Part shown: piece after piece, positions 1 to 8,903 of the stretch | How positions within the stretch are numbered: the stretch's first letter is position 1 | Layout of the letters: each line of letters starts with the position of its first letter | Origin: Acidobacteriota bacterium | GTDB taxonomy: Bacteria > Acidobacteriota > UBA6911 > RPQK01 > JAJDTT01 | Length of the DNA: 64,000 nt | Assembly: GCA_028874215.1 (NCBI GenBank) | Contig: JAPPLF010000108.1 | Coordinates: 5,730-69,729 of the forward strand | Direction: 5' to 3' | The notes under the pieces: generated by a model | The model's database searches: none | What the model was told of the DNA's origin: nothing | Seen by the model: the letters and a program-made list of their open reading frames with translations, nothing else | Translations under genes and position numbers: made by a program

Positions 1-1
1 G

Positions 2-370
2 CTCTGTGGGACGGGAAGCTTGATCCTCCGTCTTTCGGACAGCGTTTGCGCAGAATACCTCGCCATGCTCATCGGATCACCCGATGTTCGGGAGTACCTC
101 CAAGGTTCTTCCGTCGGCATAACAATGCGGAATCTGAACCAATCCATCCTGCTGGCAATGAGCATCGGCCTGCCGCCCCTCGCCGAGCAGCACCGCATCG
201 TCGCCACGGTCGATGCCCTCATGGCGCTGTGCGACCAGTTGCAGGCCGAGGTCGGTGAAGCGGATGGCATACGCAGCAAGCTGCTCGATTCCCTTCTGCA
301 TGAGTCGCTAGCCTTCCAGGAAGCCAGCATCAATGTAACTGTCGGCAGCAGTGCGAGGGTTTGGGCATGA
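2..370 (+). CDS. hsdS: Type I restriction-modification specificity subunit HsdS, C-terminal part
   Basis: The frame is open to the left edge, so only about the last 122 residues are present. They match the C-terminal end of HsdS: a GSPDVREYLQG helix, then the PPLAEQHRIVATVDALMALC segment that closes the second target-recognition domain and begins the conserved coiled coil separating the two half-sites. HsdS sets the DNA sequence recognised by the HsdM methylase and HsdR nuclease. No HsdM or HsdR is visible; they would lie upstream. The stop codon TGA at 368-370 overlaps the ATG of the next gene as ATGA, so the two are probably translated together. The family call is firm; the recognised site cannot be read from this fragment. 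Confidence 0.88.
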   Translation, partial: LCGTGSLILRLSDSVCAEYLAMLIGSPDVREYLQGSSVGITMRNLNQSILLAMSIGLPPLAEQHRIVATVDALMALCDQLQAEVGEADGIRSKLLDSLLHESLAFQEASINVTVGSSARVWA

Positions 371-3300
371 TCTTCCCTGACCAGCCCTACATGAATCACG
401 TCAGCGAAGCACTGTGGCGGATCGGCGGCGGCGCATCTGTCATGGTGGGCAGCGGGTTCAGCCGGAACGCCCGGCCCCGGCGCCCGGATCCGCCGCCGAT
501 GCCCACGCTCAAGGAGATGGCGCGAGAGCTTCATAGGATGCTTCATCCCTGCGTGGGAAACCCAACGGATTGTCCGCCGCCCGAGCGAGTTCCCCGACTT
601 GCCGAGGAGTACCAAGCGGCGTTCGGACCCATCGGATTGCACGAGGCGCTCCGGCGAATGGTCCCGGATCGCGATTATGTGCCCGGTCCATTTCATGAGC
701 GGCTCCTCCGAATGCCTTGGTGCGACACCTTCACCACGAACTGGGACACGCTCCTCGAACGTGCGCGCGCCGTACCAGCATACGCCGCCGTCCGCGCCCC
801 AAGCGACCTCCCGTCGAGTACTCGCCCTCGAATCGTCAAGCTGCACGGATCTCTGCCGAACCCGCCTCTCATCCTTACGGAGGAGGCCTATCGCACGTAC
901 CGGCGCACATACGCGCCGTTCGTAAACACCGTTCAGCAAGCGATGATGGAGACCGTCGTGCTCCTCCTCGGGTTTTCGGGCGACGATCCGAACTTCCTAC
1001 ACTGGTCCGGCTGGGTGCGCGACAACCTTGGCGCCGACGCTCCGAAGATTTACCTCGCTGGCCACCTCCGCCTGTCGCGCACGCGGCGGCGAATGCTGCA
1101 AGCGCGCAACGTCGTTCCCATTGACCTCGCGGAACACCCGAAAGCCAGCGAGTGGCCGGATCGCCACCGACTCGCAACGGATTGGATCCTGACCTCGCTC
1201 GAATGCGGCCGACCCTATGACCAGACGCGATGGCCAAGGCCGGAGAAGCGGAAGGAGGTTGATTCGCGGCTCGAACCTGTAGCGGCGCTGCGACCCTTGG
1301 CCGGTCCCGTCGCCGAACCCGACATGGTTCCGCCCCAATCAACTTCAATTGAGGCCAACAAGGCGGAAGTCACCAAGGTAGTAGAGGCATGGCGGCACAA
1401 CCGAGAGTGCTATCCCGGCTGGATCGTGTTCCCGCGAGACATACGATCGGACCAGCGGGACACCGTCGAGAGCTGGGCTCCATTCATTCTTGACGTTCTG
1501 CCCAGCATGAAGCTGTTGGAGCGTCTGGATGTCATCTGCGAGATGATCTGGCGATTCGAGACATCGCTGGCGCGGATGCCGGAGGCACTGGAAACGGCCG
1601 CCAACGAGGTGTTGGTTGCCATCGATTGCCGGACGCGTACGGTTGGCGGCGACAGAGTTGCAACGGCTGACTGGACTGCGATTCGGGCCAAGTGGCGCGA
1701 TGTGGCCTTGTCGCTCCTGACGGCCGCGCGGTACCGGCTGGATACGGACGGATTCGAGGCGGGCCTTGAACGGCTGACGGACTACATAGATGACGATCCC
1801 TGCGCCGCCGAACGGTTTCACCACGAGCGTTGCCTCTGGTCTCTGTGGGAACTGGACTACGAGTCGTTGGAGGAGAGGCTCGGCGAATGGAATGTCGGCG
1901 ACATGGATCCGATGTGGAAGGTGCGCAAGAGCGCCCTGCTGAGGGACATTGGAAGGGGTTCGGAAGCGAACAGTCTGGTTGAAGAAGCAGTTGCGGAGAT
2001 CGGAACTATCCCGCAGTCGAGCGGGGAAATCGCAGCAGTGTCTCGCGAAGGATGGGCGCTACGGAGCACGATGTCCCGGGATAACTTCGCGAGAATCCAT
2101 GGGCGGTTGCGCGAACTCGCACCACTGAAGTGCGACGCACGGGATGTCTGGGACCTGAGTAGCGAGCTGGAACACCTCGATAGGACTGGACAGCCTGCAC
2201 CCCACTTCGATCTGGGTGTCAAGCGCACGAGCCGCCAATCGATCCGGTCCGCGAACGATGTGCGGACCAGTGCCTACACGAGCGTGCGATTGGCTGAAGT
2301 CGCTGGCCTGCCCACTGCCGTGGACTTGATGGTTGTCGCGGGTTCCTTGCTCGCACTTTCGGCCGAGCGGCTTGCGATAGACGATCCGAGAATCGCCGTT
2401 TCATTAGTTCTCCGGGCAACGAAGGTTGAGAGCGCCCCGGCGCTTGAGCGTGTCTTGTCCCGAGAACGCGTCGCCGCGCTTCCGAAAAACGAAGCGAGAC
2501 GGCTCTGCGACGCAACGCAGCGTTTGGCCCTTCATGCCATCAGCCGGATCGAGACGACGAGGCGGCGGGAGAAGAATATCCCGTGGTTAGAACGTGCCCG
2601 AGTAGCTATGGAGGGTTGGTCGCGTTTGGTATTGCGGAGGGGTGCCGAGGCCGCCAGCGAGACCTTCCGTCGCGCGCTTGAGTTGTACCGAGACCCGGTG
2701 GTGGAATCGCACGTCTTGTTGCACGATGCGTTGGGCAATCTCCTGAGGCGCTCGTGGAAGACGATGCCGCCACACTACCGGGTGAGGTGGATCCTTGACA
2801 TCCTCGAAACACCAATTCCAAACAACGACGAGGACGGAGCGATCTCCAGGTATCCGGAGCCCGGCGATCTCTTGCGTGATGTGCGGCGACCTCCGGATCG
2901 AACGCCAGAGAGCGAGTCTCGTTGGACGAAGGTGGTGGAGACGCTCGTACGAACTGCGGATGGGAGCGGGGAGTTACGCGAGCGAGCCTCCAGAAGGCTT
3001 GGCAGGCTTGCGGCCTGGGGGCTCCTGACCGAACCTGAGGCCATGCAAGCGGCGGCGGCTTGGTGGGGAGCCGAAGCAGACGAGGACACCCCTGTCCCCA
3101 CACAGACCACTCTCCACGACTATGCCTTCATCGTACTGCCGGAACCACGTCCGGGCATGGGCAGGAGGGCGTTCGCGCGAAAATGGCTTGCAGGCGATGC
3201 CTCGCAGATCGCACTCACCAAGCTATACGGGTATGGTGCGTCTGGGTTGACTGCGCCCCATCAGAATCCGCGGAGCGCTGACGACATCCTGTATCAGGCG

Positions 3301-4137
3301 GGACGTGCGGTCGCCTTCATGCGACACCGCGAGCGCAGCCTCGAATTGTCACAGTCCGAGGAGGCCTTCCTCACGGATGTAATCGATCGATGGACGGAAA
3401 CCGGTGTTCGGTGGGTCCGGGACTTCCCCGACATGGTCTATGCACCGTTTCGTACATCCATGAAACATGCGGGTGACGGACTTGGGTGGGTGCTCTCCGA
3501 CATGCGGGTGCCCGCTTCTCTGGCCGAAAAGCTCAACCGGAAGGCAAAGGAGTTGCACGGCACGCGCCTGCCAGACAAGGGGATTCCCGCTTTCGCGATA
3601 CTACCGGGAATCCTGAGATCCGCACCCGAGTTGCTTGACGACATTGCCTTGACGATGGCGGTCGGACTCGCGTCGGCGGATGGAGACATGGCCCGGGACG
3701 CATTTCATGCGTTGCACCTATGGCTCCGATGGGACCCGGACGAGACTCTACCATCGCCGCCGGAGCGCTTGGTGCGCGAAGTGGGCGTCGCAACCGCCGG
3801 ACGGCTAGCGGCGACTGGAGAAGCCCTCGGCATAGCCCAGTGGATCTTCGAGGAAGGCCGCGCCGATCACCGAGAGATTATTCGCGATCTGGTCCTGAGC
3901 GGAATGGAATATCTGCTTGAGGAGCTGCGCTACGACCGGGAGACCGCAGCGGCGAACACGCTGGACATCCCGCTGGCGCGATGGCGGTGCATTCAGGTGG
4001 CGCGGGCAATCGCGGCCGAGCAATCGGAGACGCCCGAAGTCGTGCGGAGATGGCTGGAATTCGGGCGGGACGATCCGTTGCCGGAGGTGCGGCATGTGGC
4101 CGCGAACTGGTCGAAGGAAGGCGGGATCGCGAAGTGA
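367..4137 (+). CDS. SIR2-family NADase-like defence effector, 1256 aa
   Basis: The N-terminal 230 residues form a SIR2-like domain: GASVMVGSGFSRNA near residues 22-35 (NAD-binding loop), FTTNWDTLLERA near 122-133 with the Asn/Asp pair, KLHGS near 158-162 with the catalytic His, and LLLGFSGDDPNF near 200-210. The Asn and His needed for NAD hydrolysis in defence SIR2 proteins are both kept. The remaining ~1000 residues match no family I recognise; they look mainly helical and could be a repeat-type sensor, as in DSR-type proteins. I chose ATG 367 over TTG 361 because it has a GAGGG ribosome site seven bases upstream and forms an ATGA overlap with hsdS. Inferred role: abortive-infection NAD depletion linked to a type I RM locus. 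SIR2 call firm; trigger unknown. Confidence 0.82.
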   Translation: MIFPDQPYMNHVSEALWRIGGGASVMVGSGFSRNARPRRPDPPPMPTLKEMARELHRMLHPCVGNPTDCPPPERVPRLAEEYQAAFGPIGLHEALRRMVPDRDYVPGPFHERLLRMPWCDTFTTNWDTLLERARAVPAYAAVRAPSDLPSSTRPRIVKLHGSLPNPPLILTEEAYRTYRRTYAPFVNTVQQAMMETVVLLLGFSGDDPNFLHWSGWVRDNLGADAPKIYLAGHLRLSRTRRRMLQARNVVPIDLAEHPKASEWPDRHRLATDWILTSLECGRPYDQTRWPRPEKRKEVDSRLEPVAALRPLAGPVAEPDMVPPQSTSIEANKAEVTKVVEAWRHNRECYPGWIVFPRDIRSDQRDTVESWAPFILDVLPSMKLLERLDVICEMIWRFETSLARMPEALETAANEVLVAIDCRTRTVGGDRVATADWTAIRAKWRDVALSLLTAARYRLDTDGFEAGLERLTDYIDDDPCAAERFHHERCLWSLWELDYESLEERLGEWNVGDMDPMWKVRKSALLRDIGRGSEANSLVEEAVAEIGTIPQSSGEIAAVSREGWALRSTMSRDNFARIHGRLRELAPLKCDARDVWDLSSELEHLDRTGQPAPHFDLGVKRTSRQSIRSANDVRTSAYTSVRLAEVAGLPTAVDLMVVAGSLLALSAERLAIDDPRIAVSLVLRATKVESAPALERVLSRERVAALPKNEARRLCDATQRLALHAISRIETTRRREKNIPWLERARVAMEGWSRLVLRRGAEAASETFRRALELYRDPVVESHVLLHDALGNLLRRSWKTMPPHYRVRWILDILETPIPNNDEDGAISRYPEPGDLLRDVRRPPDRTPESESRWTKVVETLVRTADGSGELRERASRRLGRLAAWGLLTEPEAMQAAAAWWGAEADEDTPVPTQTTLHDYAFIVLPEPRPGMGRRAFARKWLAGDASQIALTKLYGYGASGLTAPHQNPRSADDILYQAGRAVAFMRHRERSLELSQSEEAFLTDVIDRWTETGVRWVRDFPDMVYAPFRTSMKHAGDGLGWVLSDMRVPASLAEKLNRKAKELHGTRLPDKGIPAFAILPGILRSAPELLDDIALTMAVGLASADGDMARDAFHALHLWLRWDPDETLPSPPERLVREVGVATAGRLAATGEALGIAQWIFEEGRADHREIIRDLVLSGMEYLLEELRYDRETAAANTLDIPLARWRCIQVARAIAAEQSETPEVVRRWLEFGRDDPLPEVRHVAANWSKEGGIAK

Positions 4138-4360
4138 TCGGATCCACCTCTAGGGTTGCGAGGGTCGAAGCATGACCCGCGTACCGGTACCGCCGAAGAT
4201 GCTTCGCTGGGCTTGCAAGCGTAACCGTTCTGCCACGGCTTGACCGAACGGTTGCGTCCACGGACCTCCAATAGGGTCGAATGGAATCCCGTTTAGAAGG
4301 TGGGATTAAATGAGGGACACAGCTCGGGAGTATAGATCTTAACTCCTTTATTATCAACAC
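4138..4360. other. Non-coding boundary after the SIR2 gene with inverted repeats
   Basis: No gene is visible in these 223 bases. They hold a 5-bp stem with 7-base loop (4162-4166 with 4174-4178), a perfect 10-base palindrome at 4211-4220, and an 8-bp inverted repeat AACCGTTC/GAACGGTT (4223-4230 with 4246-4253). The last 100 bases are more AT-rich than the surroundings. The repeats may terminate the hsdS-SIR2 transcript or mark the edge of a defence island. No U-run follows them. Confidence 0.4.
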
Positions 4361-4452
4361 TTATGAAGTCCTCGTTGTGTAGTCCCCCCTACCCCCCCTG
4401 TCGGCGACAGGGATGTCGCCGCTCCCGGCGATTGGAAACCGCCGCTCCTTGC

Positions 4453-7260
4453 TCATTCCGTCGGCACATATTGAATATGCCGGATCCTGGGCGTGAACGA
4501 GTACAGCTCCGCCCTCTCGAGGTGGAAGCGCAGGCGGATGGGCCGGCCCTGGATCGGGTGGCAGTCCCGATTCCCGTTCCATTCCAGGACGTGCCGGACG
4601 CTGTCGGTGGTGAGGGGCTTGCAGTCTTCTCGGCCGAATCCCTCGATGACCCTTCCGTCCGGAGCCAGGACCTCCACCCGGATCGTCCCGCCTTCCGCGT
4701 CGGCGTTGACCTCCAACTCGTCGCCGACAAACACGAGGGGCTTGGTGGTGAGAGTTCCGGCTTTCGCAGCCTGGACTGCGACGAAGCCGTCCAGCCGCAG
4801 CGTGGCCAAGCCGACTCCGCTGGACTCCGTGTCGCCGTGGTAGCGGACTCCCCCGTGTCGGGTGGTGCTTCCCAGGTAGTAGATCCGGATCTGGTCGCCG
4901 ACCGCCAGCGGCGGCTGAAAGGCGTAGACGCTGCCCCAATCCCAGTCCTGGCCATGCTCGCCGTAGGAGAGGATGGCGGATTTCCGGGCGATCCTCCGCC
5001 AGTCGCGTCCATCCTGTTCCAACTGGCCATGGGGGATGGCGCCCTCGGGGCCGACCCGGGTCCAGGTGAGGCCGTTGCGGCTGAAGGTCAACTGGGTGTC
5101 GGCCCTGTCCATCCAGAGCTTGTCCGTCGGGATGGGCGCGTCGGTCTGGCCGTGGTAGGCCTCCAGCAATCCGATGTAGACCCCCTCGTAGGGCATGATC
5201 TTCATCCCGTAGTGCTGGGTTGCGAAGGGCTCGTCCATCCGGGTCCGGCGGATCACAGTGAGCTTGGGAGACCAGTGGACGAAGTCCTCGCTCTGGGTTC
5301 TGGCGATGAGCCGGATGTTGGGGGGGCCGAAGCGGAGGTAGCTCACGTAGGCGCCGGATCGCGGGTCCCAGTGGACGGAGCAGATGGTGTCGCTGTGGGG
5401 AACCACCGGGTTCAGGGGCTCCGGCGTCCAGCGGATGCCGTCGGGCGAGTAGGCGACGAAGGTGGCCCAGCCGTTGGGGACCTTGGGGTCCACGCCACCG
5501 TACATCATCTTGTAGCGGCGCCGGGGATCCGGATCGGCCGGGTCCTTGAAGACGGCCGGAGGATTGGCGTGGACGGGAGCGTCGGCGAGGTTGTTCCCGT
5601 CCCGGGTGTTGATGATCGGTTTGTCCCAGGCCAGTCCGTCCCGTGAGGTGGCATAGCCCAGAACGCCCTCGATCTCCCAGCCGTCCGCCGTCTTCTCCTC
5701 CTTGACGAAGTAGGGGTACCACATCTTGAAGATCCCCTCCGGCTCGTCGTAAAGGACCGCGCCCCGGTTGAGCTTCTGGGTCTCCCAGGGCCGGTCGGGG
5801 ACCATCAGGGGATTGCCGCGGTGCTTCACGGCCCGCTTCAGGACTCTGCGGGCTCCCTTGAGCTCTTGGATGACGTGATCGTCGATGAACAGCTCCTTGC
5901 CGCTGACGATGACGGCGTCCCCCAGGATCGCGTCGTCCAAGTCCCGGAACGGTCCCGAAGCCGGCGGCTCGGGGATCCCATCCCTCGCGGTGGTTCGTTC
6001 CCTCCGCCTCACGTCACCGGCGTCCGGCTGAGGCCCCTCGTTTCGCCACCAGCGCAGTTCCTGGCTCCCGCGCTCGGCGCAGGCCACGATGTCGAGCCTC
6101 CCGTCGCCGTTCAGGTCGGCCAGCAGCAGCTGATTGGCGCTGCGCCAATCCTCCTTCAGGACCCGGGTCCGCCAGAGACGGCCTGGGAGGCCCGGGTTTT
6201 CGAACCACGCGACGCGGCCGGGAGAACGCCAGGACGTGGCCGCGGCGTCGAGGTCTCCGTCTCCATCCAGATCGCCGGCCACCACTTCGAAGGCGTCCTG
6301 AAAACCCCGGGCCAGCACGTGCTTGGGCCAGGCTCCCGCCGCTGGGTTTCCGGTGTTTTCGTACCAGGCGACCTGATGGGTGTTGGCGTCCCCGGGATCC
6401 GCGTGCATGCCCAGGGCCATGACGATGTCCATGTCGCCGTCGCGGTCCATGTCCACCGGCTGTCCGTGGGTCGGGTAAGGCGTCTCGGCGTCCACGGAAT
6501 GACGCTTCCACGACACCTTTCCGCGGTCCCGGCCTCCCTGGTTCTCGTACCAGGCCACCAGGTCCGCCTCATGAACCGTGGCCAGCAGGTCCTGGTCGCC
6601 GTCTCCGTCGAAGTCGGCTGCCCGGATGGTCAGGGTCTGGGCGGGGCCGTTGTCCCGTGCGCGAAGATCGTCCTCGATGCGGTGCCGCGGCCAGCCGCCG
6701 GTTCCGGGCCATCCCCGGTTCTCGAACCAGAAGAAGTGACTCCCCTTCCAGGCCGATGCGGCGGCATCCATGTCTCCGTCCCCGTCCAGATCGGCCAGCT
6801 CCACGTCGTAGGCGTAGGGCATGGCGCGGGTGATCACGAGACGCTGCCACAGCCGGCCGTCCCCCGGGTTCCCGCCATTGCGAAACCAGAGCAGGTTGCC
6901 ATGGAGGTTCTTGACCGCCACCACGTCCAGGTTGCCGTCACCGTCCACGTCACCGATGGCGTGGCGCTCCAGGCGTTCGGGGTCGTCTCTGAAGATGAAA
7001 TGGCGCCGGAAGTTTCCGGAGCCGTCGTTCTCCAGCCAGTAGAGGGAATCGTGTCCGAAGGCGTCGGAGCTGGTCAGGTCCAGGTCGCCGTCGCCGTCCA
7101 GGTCCGCCGCCGCCACGCCGAAGGCGTAGGTGTAGTCGTCGAGGATCAGGTGCTCGGAGAATCTGGTGGCGTGTCCCGGCAGGGAAGAGCCGGGAACCAG
7201 GATGGCCAGGATGAAGAGAATCGGAAGTCGGGTGGGACCGGCCGGAAGGACGGGACTCAT
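4453..7260 (-). CDS. Secreted fusion of FG-GAP/VCBS propeller and glycosidase-like propeller, 935 aa
   Basis: The start at 7260 follows from the ATGA overlap with the gene upstream; a longer frame reading back to 7626 is antisense-like sequence. A signal peptide covers about residues 1-30. Residues 30-430 carry repeated DLDGDGDLD-type calcium-binding loops of FG-GAP/VCBS repeats, ending in LRWWRNEGP. From about 450 (ELFIDDHVIQ) begins a GH32/43-like five-bladed propeller with PWE, KMWY, YATSRDGLAW and IRWTPEP blocks, then a ~95-residue C-terminal beta domain shared with five other proteins here. Its N-terminal half is nearly a copy of the upstream protein, so it looks like a tandem duplication fused to a second module. 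Likely extracellular carbohydrate binding or cleavage; catalytic residues not identified. Confidence 0.75.
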   Translation of the reverse strand: MSPVLPAGPTRLPILFILAILVPGSSLPGHATRFSEHLILDDYTYAFGVAAADLDGDGDLDLTSSDAFGHDSLYWLENDGSGNFRRHFIFRDDPERLERHAIGDVDGDGNLDVVAVKNLHGNLLWFRNGGNPGDGRLWQRLVITRAMPYAYDVELADLDGDGDMDAAASAWKGSHFFWFENRGWPGTGGWPRHRIEDDLRARDNGPAQTLTIRAADFDGDGDQDLLATVHEADLVAWYENQGGRDRGKVSWKRHSVDAETPYPTHGQPVDMDRDGDMDIVMALGMHADPGDANTHQVAWYENTGNPAAGAWPKHVLARGFQDAFEVVAGDLDGDGDLDAAATSWRSPGRVAWFENPGLPGRLWRTRVLKEDWRSANQLLLADLNGDGRLDIVACAERGSQELRWWRNEGPQPDAGDVRRRERTTARDGIPEPPASGPFRDLDDAILGDAVIVSGKELFIDDHVIQELKGARRVLKRAVKHRGNPLMVPDRPWETQKLNRGAVLYDEPEGIFKMWYPYFVKEEKTADGWEIEGVLGYATSRDGLAWDKPIINTRDGNNLADAPVHANPPAVFKDPADPDPRRRYKMMYGGVDPKVPNGWATFVAYSPDGIRWTPEPLNPVVPHSDTICSVHWDPRSGAYVSYLRFGPPNIRLIARTQSEDFVHWSPKLTVIRRTRMDEPFATQHYGMKIMPYEGVYIGLLEAYHGQTDAPIPTDKLWMDRADTQLTFSRNGLTWTRVGPEGAIPHGQLEQDGRDWRRIARKSAILSYGEHGQDWDWGSVYAFQPPLAVGDQIRIYYLGSTTRHGGVRYHGDTESSGVGLATLRLDGFVAVQAAKAGTLTTKPLVFVGDELEVNADAEGGTIRVEVLAPDGRVIEGFGREDCKPLTTDSVRHVLEWNGNRDCHPIQGRPIRLRFHLERAELYSFTPRIRHIQYVPTE

Positions 7261-8519
7261 CGGGAGCCGCTTGCCTGGGAGCGTCCCGGCGGCCCCAGGT
7301 TTCGCCACCAGCGCAGTTCCTGGGTGCCCTTTTCGGCACACGCCGCGATGTCCAGCCGGCCGTTGCCGTCCAGGTCTGCGATCAGGATCTGATTGGCGCT
7401 CCGCCAGTCTTGCTTCAGGAGGTGCATGGTCCAGCGCTCGCCCTTGCGGCCGTGATTCCGGAACCACGCCACCCGGCCCGGGGTCCGCCACGAAGTGGCC
7501 GCCGCGTCCAGGTCGCCGTCGCCGTCCAGGTCCCCCGCCACCACCTCGAAGGCGTCCTGAAATCCGTCCCGGATCAGGTGCTTGGGCCAGGCGCCCGCAG
7601 CCGGAGTCCCGTTGTTCTCGTACCACGCGATCTGGTGAGTGGTCCTGTCCCCGGGCTTCCCGTGCATGCCCATGGCCATCAGGATGTCCAGGTCGCCGTC
7701 ACCGTCCATGTCCACCGGCTGTCCGTGGATGGGATTGCGGGTGCGGCCGTCCACGACGTGTTTGGTCCAGAGGACGGGGGTCGGCTGCAAGCGCGGCCAC
7801 GGCGCCTCGGTCGCCGTGGAGCGCCGGTTTTCATACCAGACGGTGAGGTCGGCCCCGGGCGCGGTGCCCAGGAGGTCCAGGTCCCCATCCCCGTCGAAGT
7901 CCCCGGCCCGCATGGCCCGGGTCCGGGAGGGTCCGTTGTCGCGGCCGCGGATATCGGCCTCGATCCGGTGCCTGGGCCAGCCTCTACGCCCCGGCCAGCC
8001 CGTATTCTCGAACCAGTAGAAGTGGGCTCCCTTCCAGCCGGAGGCGGCCGCATCCAGATCGCCGTCGCCGTCCAGGTCGCCCAGCACCACGTCGTAGGCG
8101 TAGGGCATACCCTGGGTGAGGACGACCCTCTGCCAGAGCCGGCCATCCTGGGGCGTCCCGTTGTTCCGGAACCAGAGGAGGTCTCCGTAGAGGTTCTTGA
8201 CGATGACCACGTCCAGGTCCCCGTCGCCGTCGACGTCCCCCAGGGCATGGCGTTCCAGCCGCTCGGGATCGTCCCGTTGAATGAAAAACTTCGTGAATTC
8301 TCCGGTCCCGTCGTTCTGGAACCAGTAGAGGGAATCGTGCCCGAAGGCGTCGGCGCTGGTCAGGTCCACGTCGCCGTCGCCGTCCAGGTCGCCGGCTCCG
8401 ACTCCGTAGGTGTAGGTGTAGCCGTCCTGGATCAGGTGCTCCGAGAATCGTGGCGCTTGGGCCAGGAGCGGTGGTGCCAGAAAGAAGGCGGTGAAAACGA
8501 GGGCAACAGCGCCGTTCAT
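7257..8519 (-). CDS. Secreted FG-GAP/VCBS repeat propeller protein, 420 aa
   Basis: A Sec signal peptide (MNGAVALVFTAFFLAPPLLAQ) is followed by about seven FG-GAP/VCBS repeats, each with a DLDGDGDxD calcium loop and a WF/YENxG strand. Such domains fold as an integrin-alpha-like beta propeller outside the cell and bind calcium and often glycans. An AAGGAG ribosome site lies five bases before the ATG. The last codon overlaps the next gene (ATGA), so the two are one transcription and translation unit. Its sequence is closely similar to the N-terminal 400 residues of that downstream protein. No enzyme motif is visible; a binding or scaffold role is inferred. Confidence 0.8.
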   Translation of the reverse strand: MNGAVALVFTAFFLAPPLLAQAPRFSEHLIQDGYTYTYGVGAGDLDGDGDVDLTSADAFGHDSLYWFQNDGTGEFTKFFIQRDDPERLERHALGDVDGDGDLDVVIVKNLYGDLLWFRNNGTPQDGRLWQRVVLTQGMPYAYDVVLGDLDGDGDLDAAASGWKGAHFYWFENTGWPGRRGWPRHRIEADIRGRDNGPSRTRAMRAGDFDGDGDLDLLGTAPGADLTVWYENRRSTATEAPWPRLQPTPVLWTKHVVDGRTRNPIHGQPVDMDGDGDLDILMAMGMHGKPGDRTTHQIAWYENNGTPAAGAWPKHLIRDGFQDAFEVVAGDLDGDGDLDAAATSWRTPGRVAWFRNHGRKGERWTMHLLKQDWRSANQILIADLDGNGRLDIAACAEKGTQELRWWRNLGPPGRSQASGSR

Positions 8520-8619
8520 GGTGTCTCCTTAGTCCGCAATCTGTCACAGTCGGGGTATCATTGCAACGGGCCGAACGGTGACGCCCACAGGATTGGGAGT
8601 GACAGGTACGAAAGAAGGT

Positions 8620-8877
8620 ATGTTGCCAATCCATCACTTCACACTGATTGTCGATGGTGCCGACCTGCAGGATGATGCGGTCATCGACGCGTTGTTCGAA
8701 GCGGGGTGCGACGACGCGACGGTTGGCCGAACCGACGGAATCCAATATCTCGACTTTGACCGCGAAGCAGCCACCCGGGCCGAGGCGATCCGATCAGCAG
8801 TGACCGGTGTAGAACGTGTCGATGGTGTCCATGTCGTTCGGATTGCAACCGCCGAACCGCGACCTGCGGTTACGTGA
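8620..8877 (+). CDS. Small protein resembling the N-terminal domain of an HTH antitoxin-like family, apparently truncated
   Basis: This 85-residue frame starts MLPIHHFTLIVDGADLQDD and contains LFEAGCDDATVG and YLDFDREA blocks. From memory these are typical of the N-terminal part of a family of ~130-150-residue proteins whose C-terminal half is a helix-turn-helix of the DIAERTGRSRESVR type. Here the frame stops at VRIATAEPRPAVT, and I see no HTH in any downstream frame. It may be a degraded regulator or a short natural variant. A 42-bp longer in-frame start exists at 8578. It is flanked by convergent and divergent secreted-protein genes that give no clue to function. Confidence 0.55.
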   Translation: MLPIHHFTLIVDGADLQDDAVIDALFEAGCDDATVGRTDGIQYLDFDREAATRAEAIRSAVTGVERVDGVHVVRIATAEPRPAVT

Positions 8878-8903
8878 GACTTTGTTTCGCGAAACGGGTC
8901 TCA
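8875..8903. terminator. Palindromic hairpin between convergent genes
   Basis: Nested inverted repeats TGAGAC (8875-8880)/GTCTCA (8898-8903) enclose the perfect palindrome GTTTCGCGAAAC (8884-8895). It overlaps the stop codons of both convergent genes (8877 on plus, 8901 on minus), a position suited to a bidirectional terminator. No strong U-run follows, so factor-independent termination is uncertain. Confidence 0.4.

Noticed and set aside
4150-4260. tRNA-like look of the minus strand (GGGTC-loop-GACCC arm, TGGCAGAACGGTT, TTGCAAG)
   Set aside because: No acceptor pairing, no proper anticodon stem and no TTCRA loop in the right place; at most a degraded relic.
7261-7626. Upstream extension of the 935-aa fusion protein to 1057 residues
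   Set aside because: The added residues are Arg/Gly-rich shadow sequence of the previous gene. The ATGA overlap and the signal peptide fix the start at 7260.
4363-8675. Three long plus-strand frames of more than 400 codons opposite the FG-GAP/propeller genes
   Set aside because: They are antisense shadows: high GC at third positions keeps them open. Their products are Val/Gly/Pro-rich without domains, while the minus strand has clear signal peptides and repeats.
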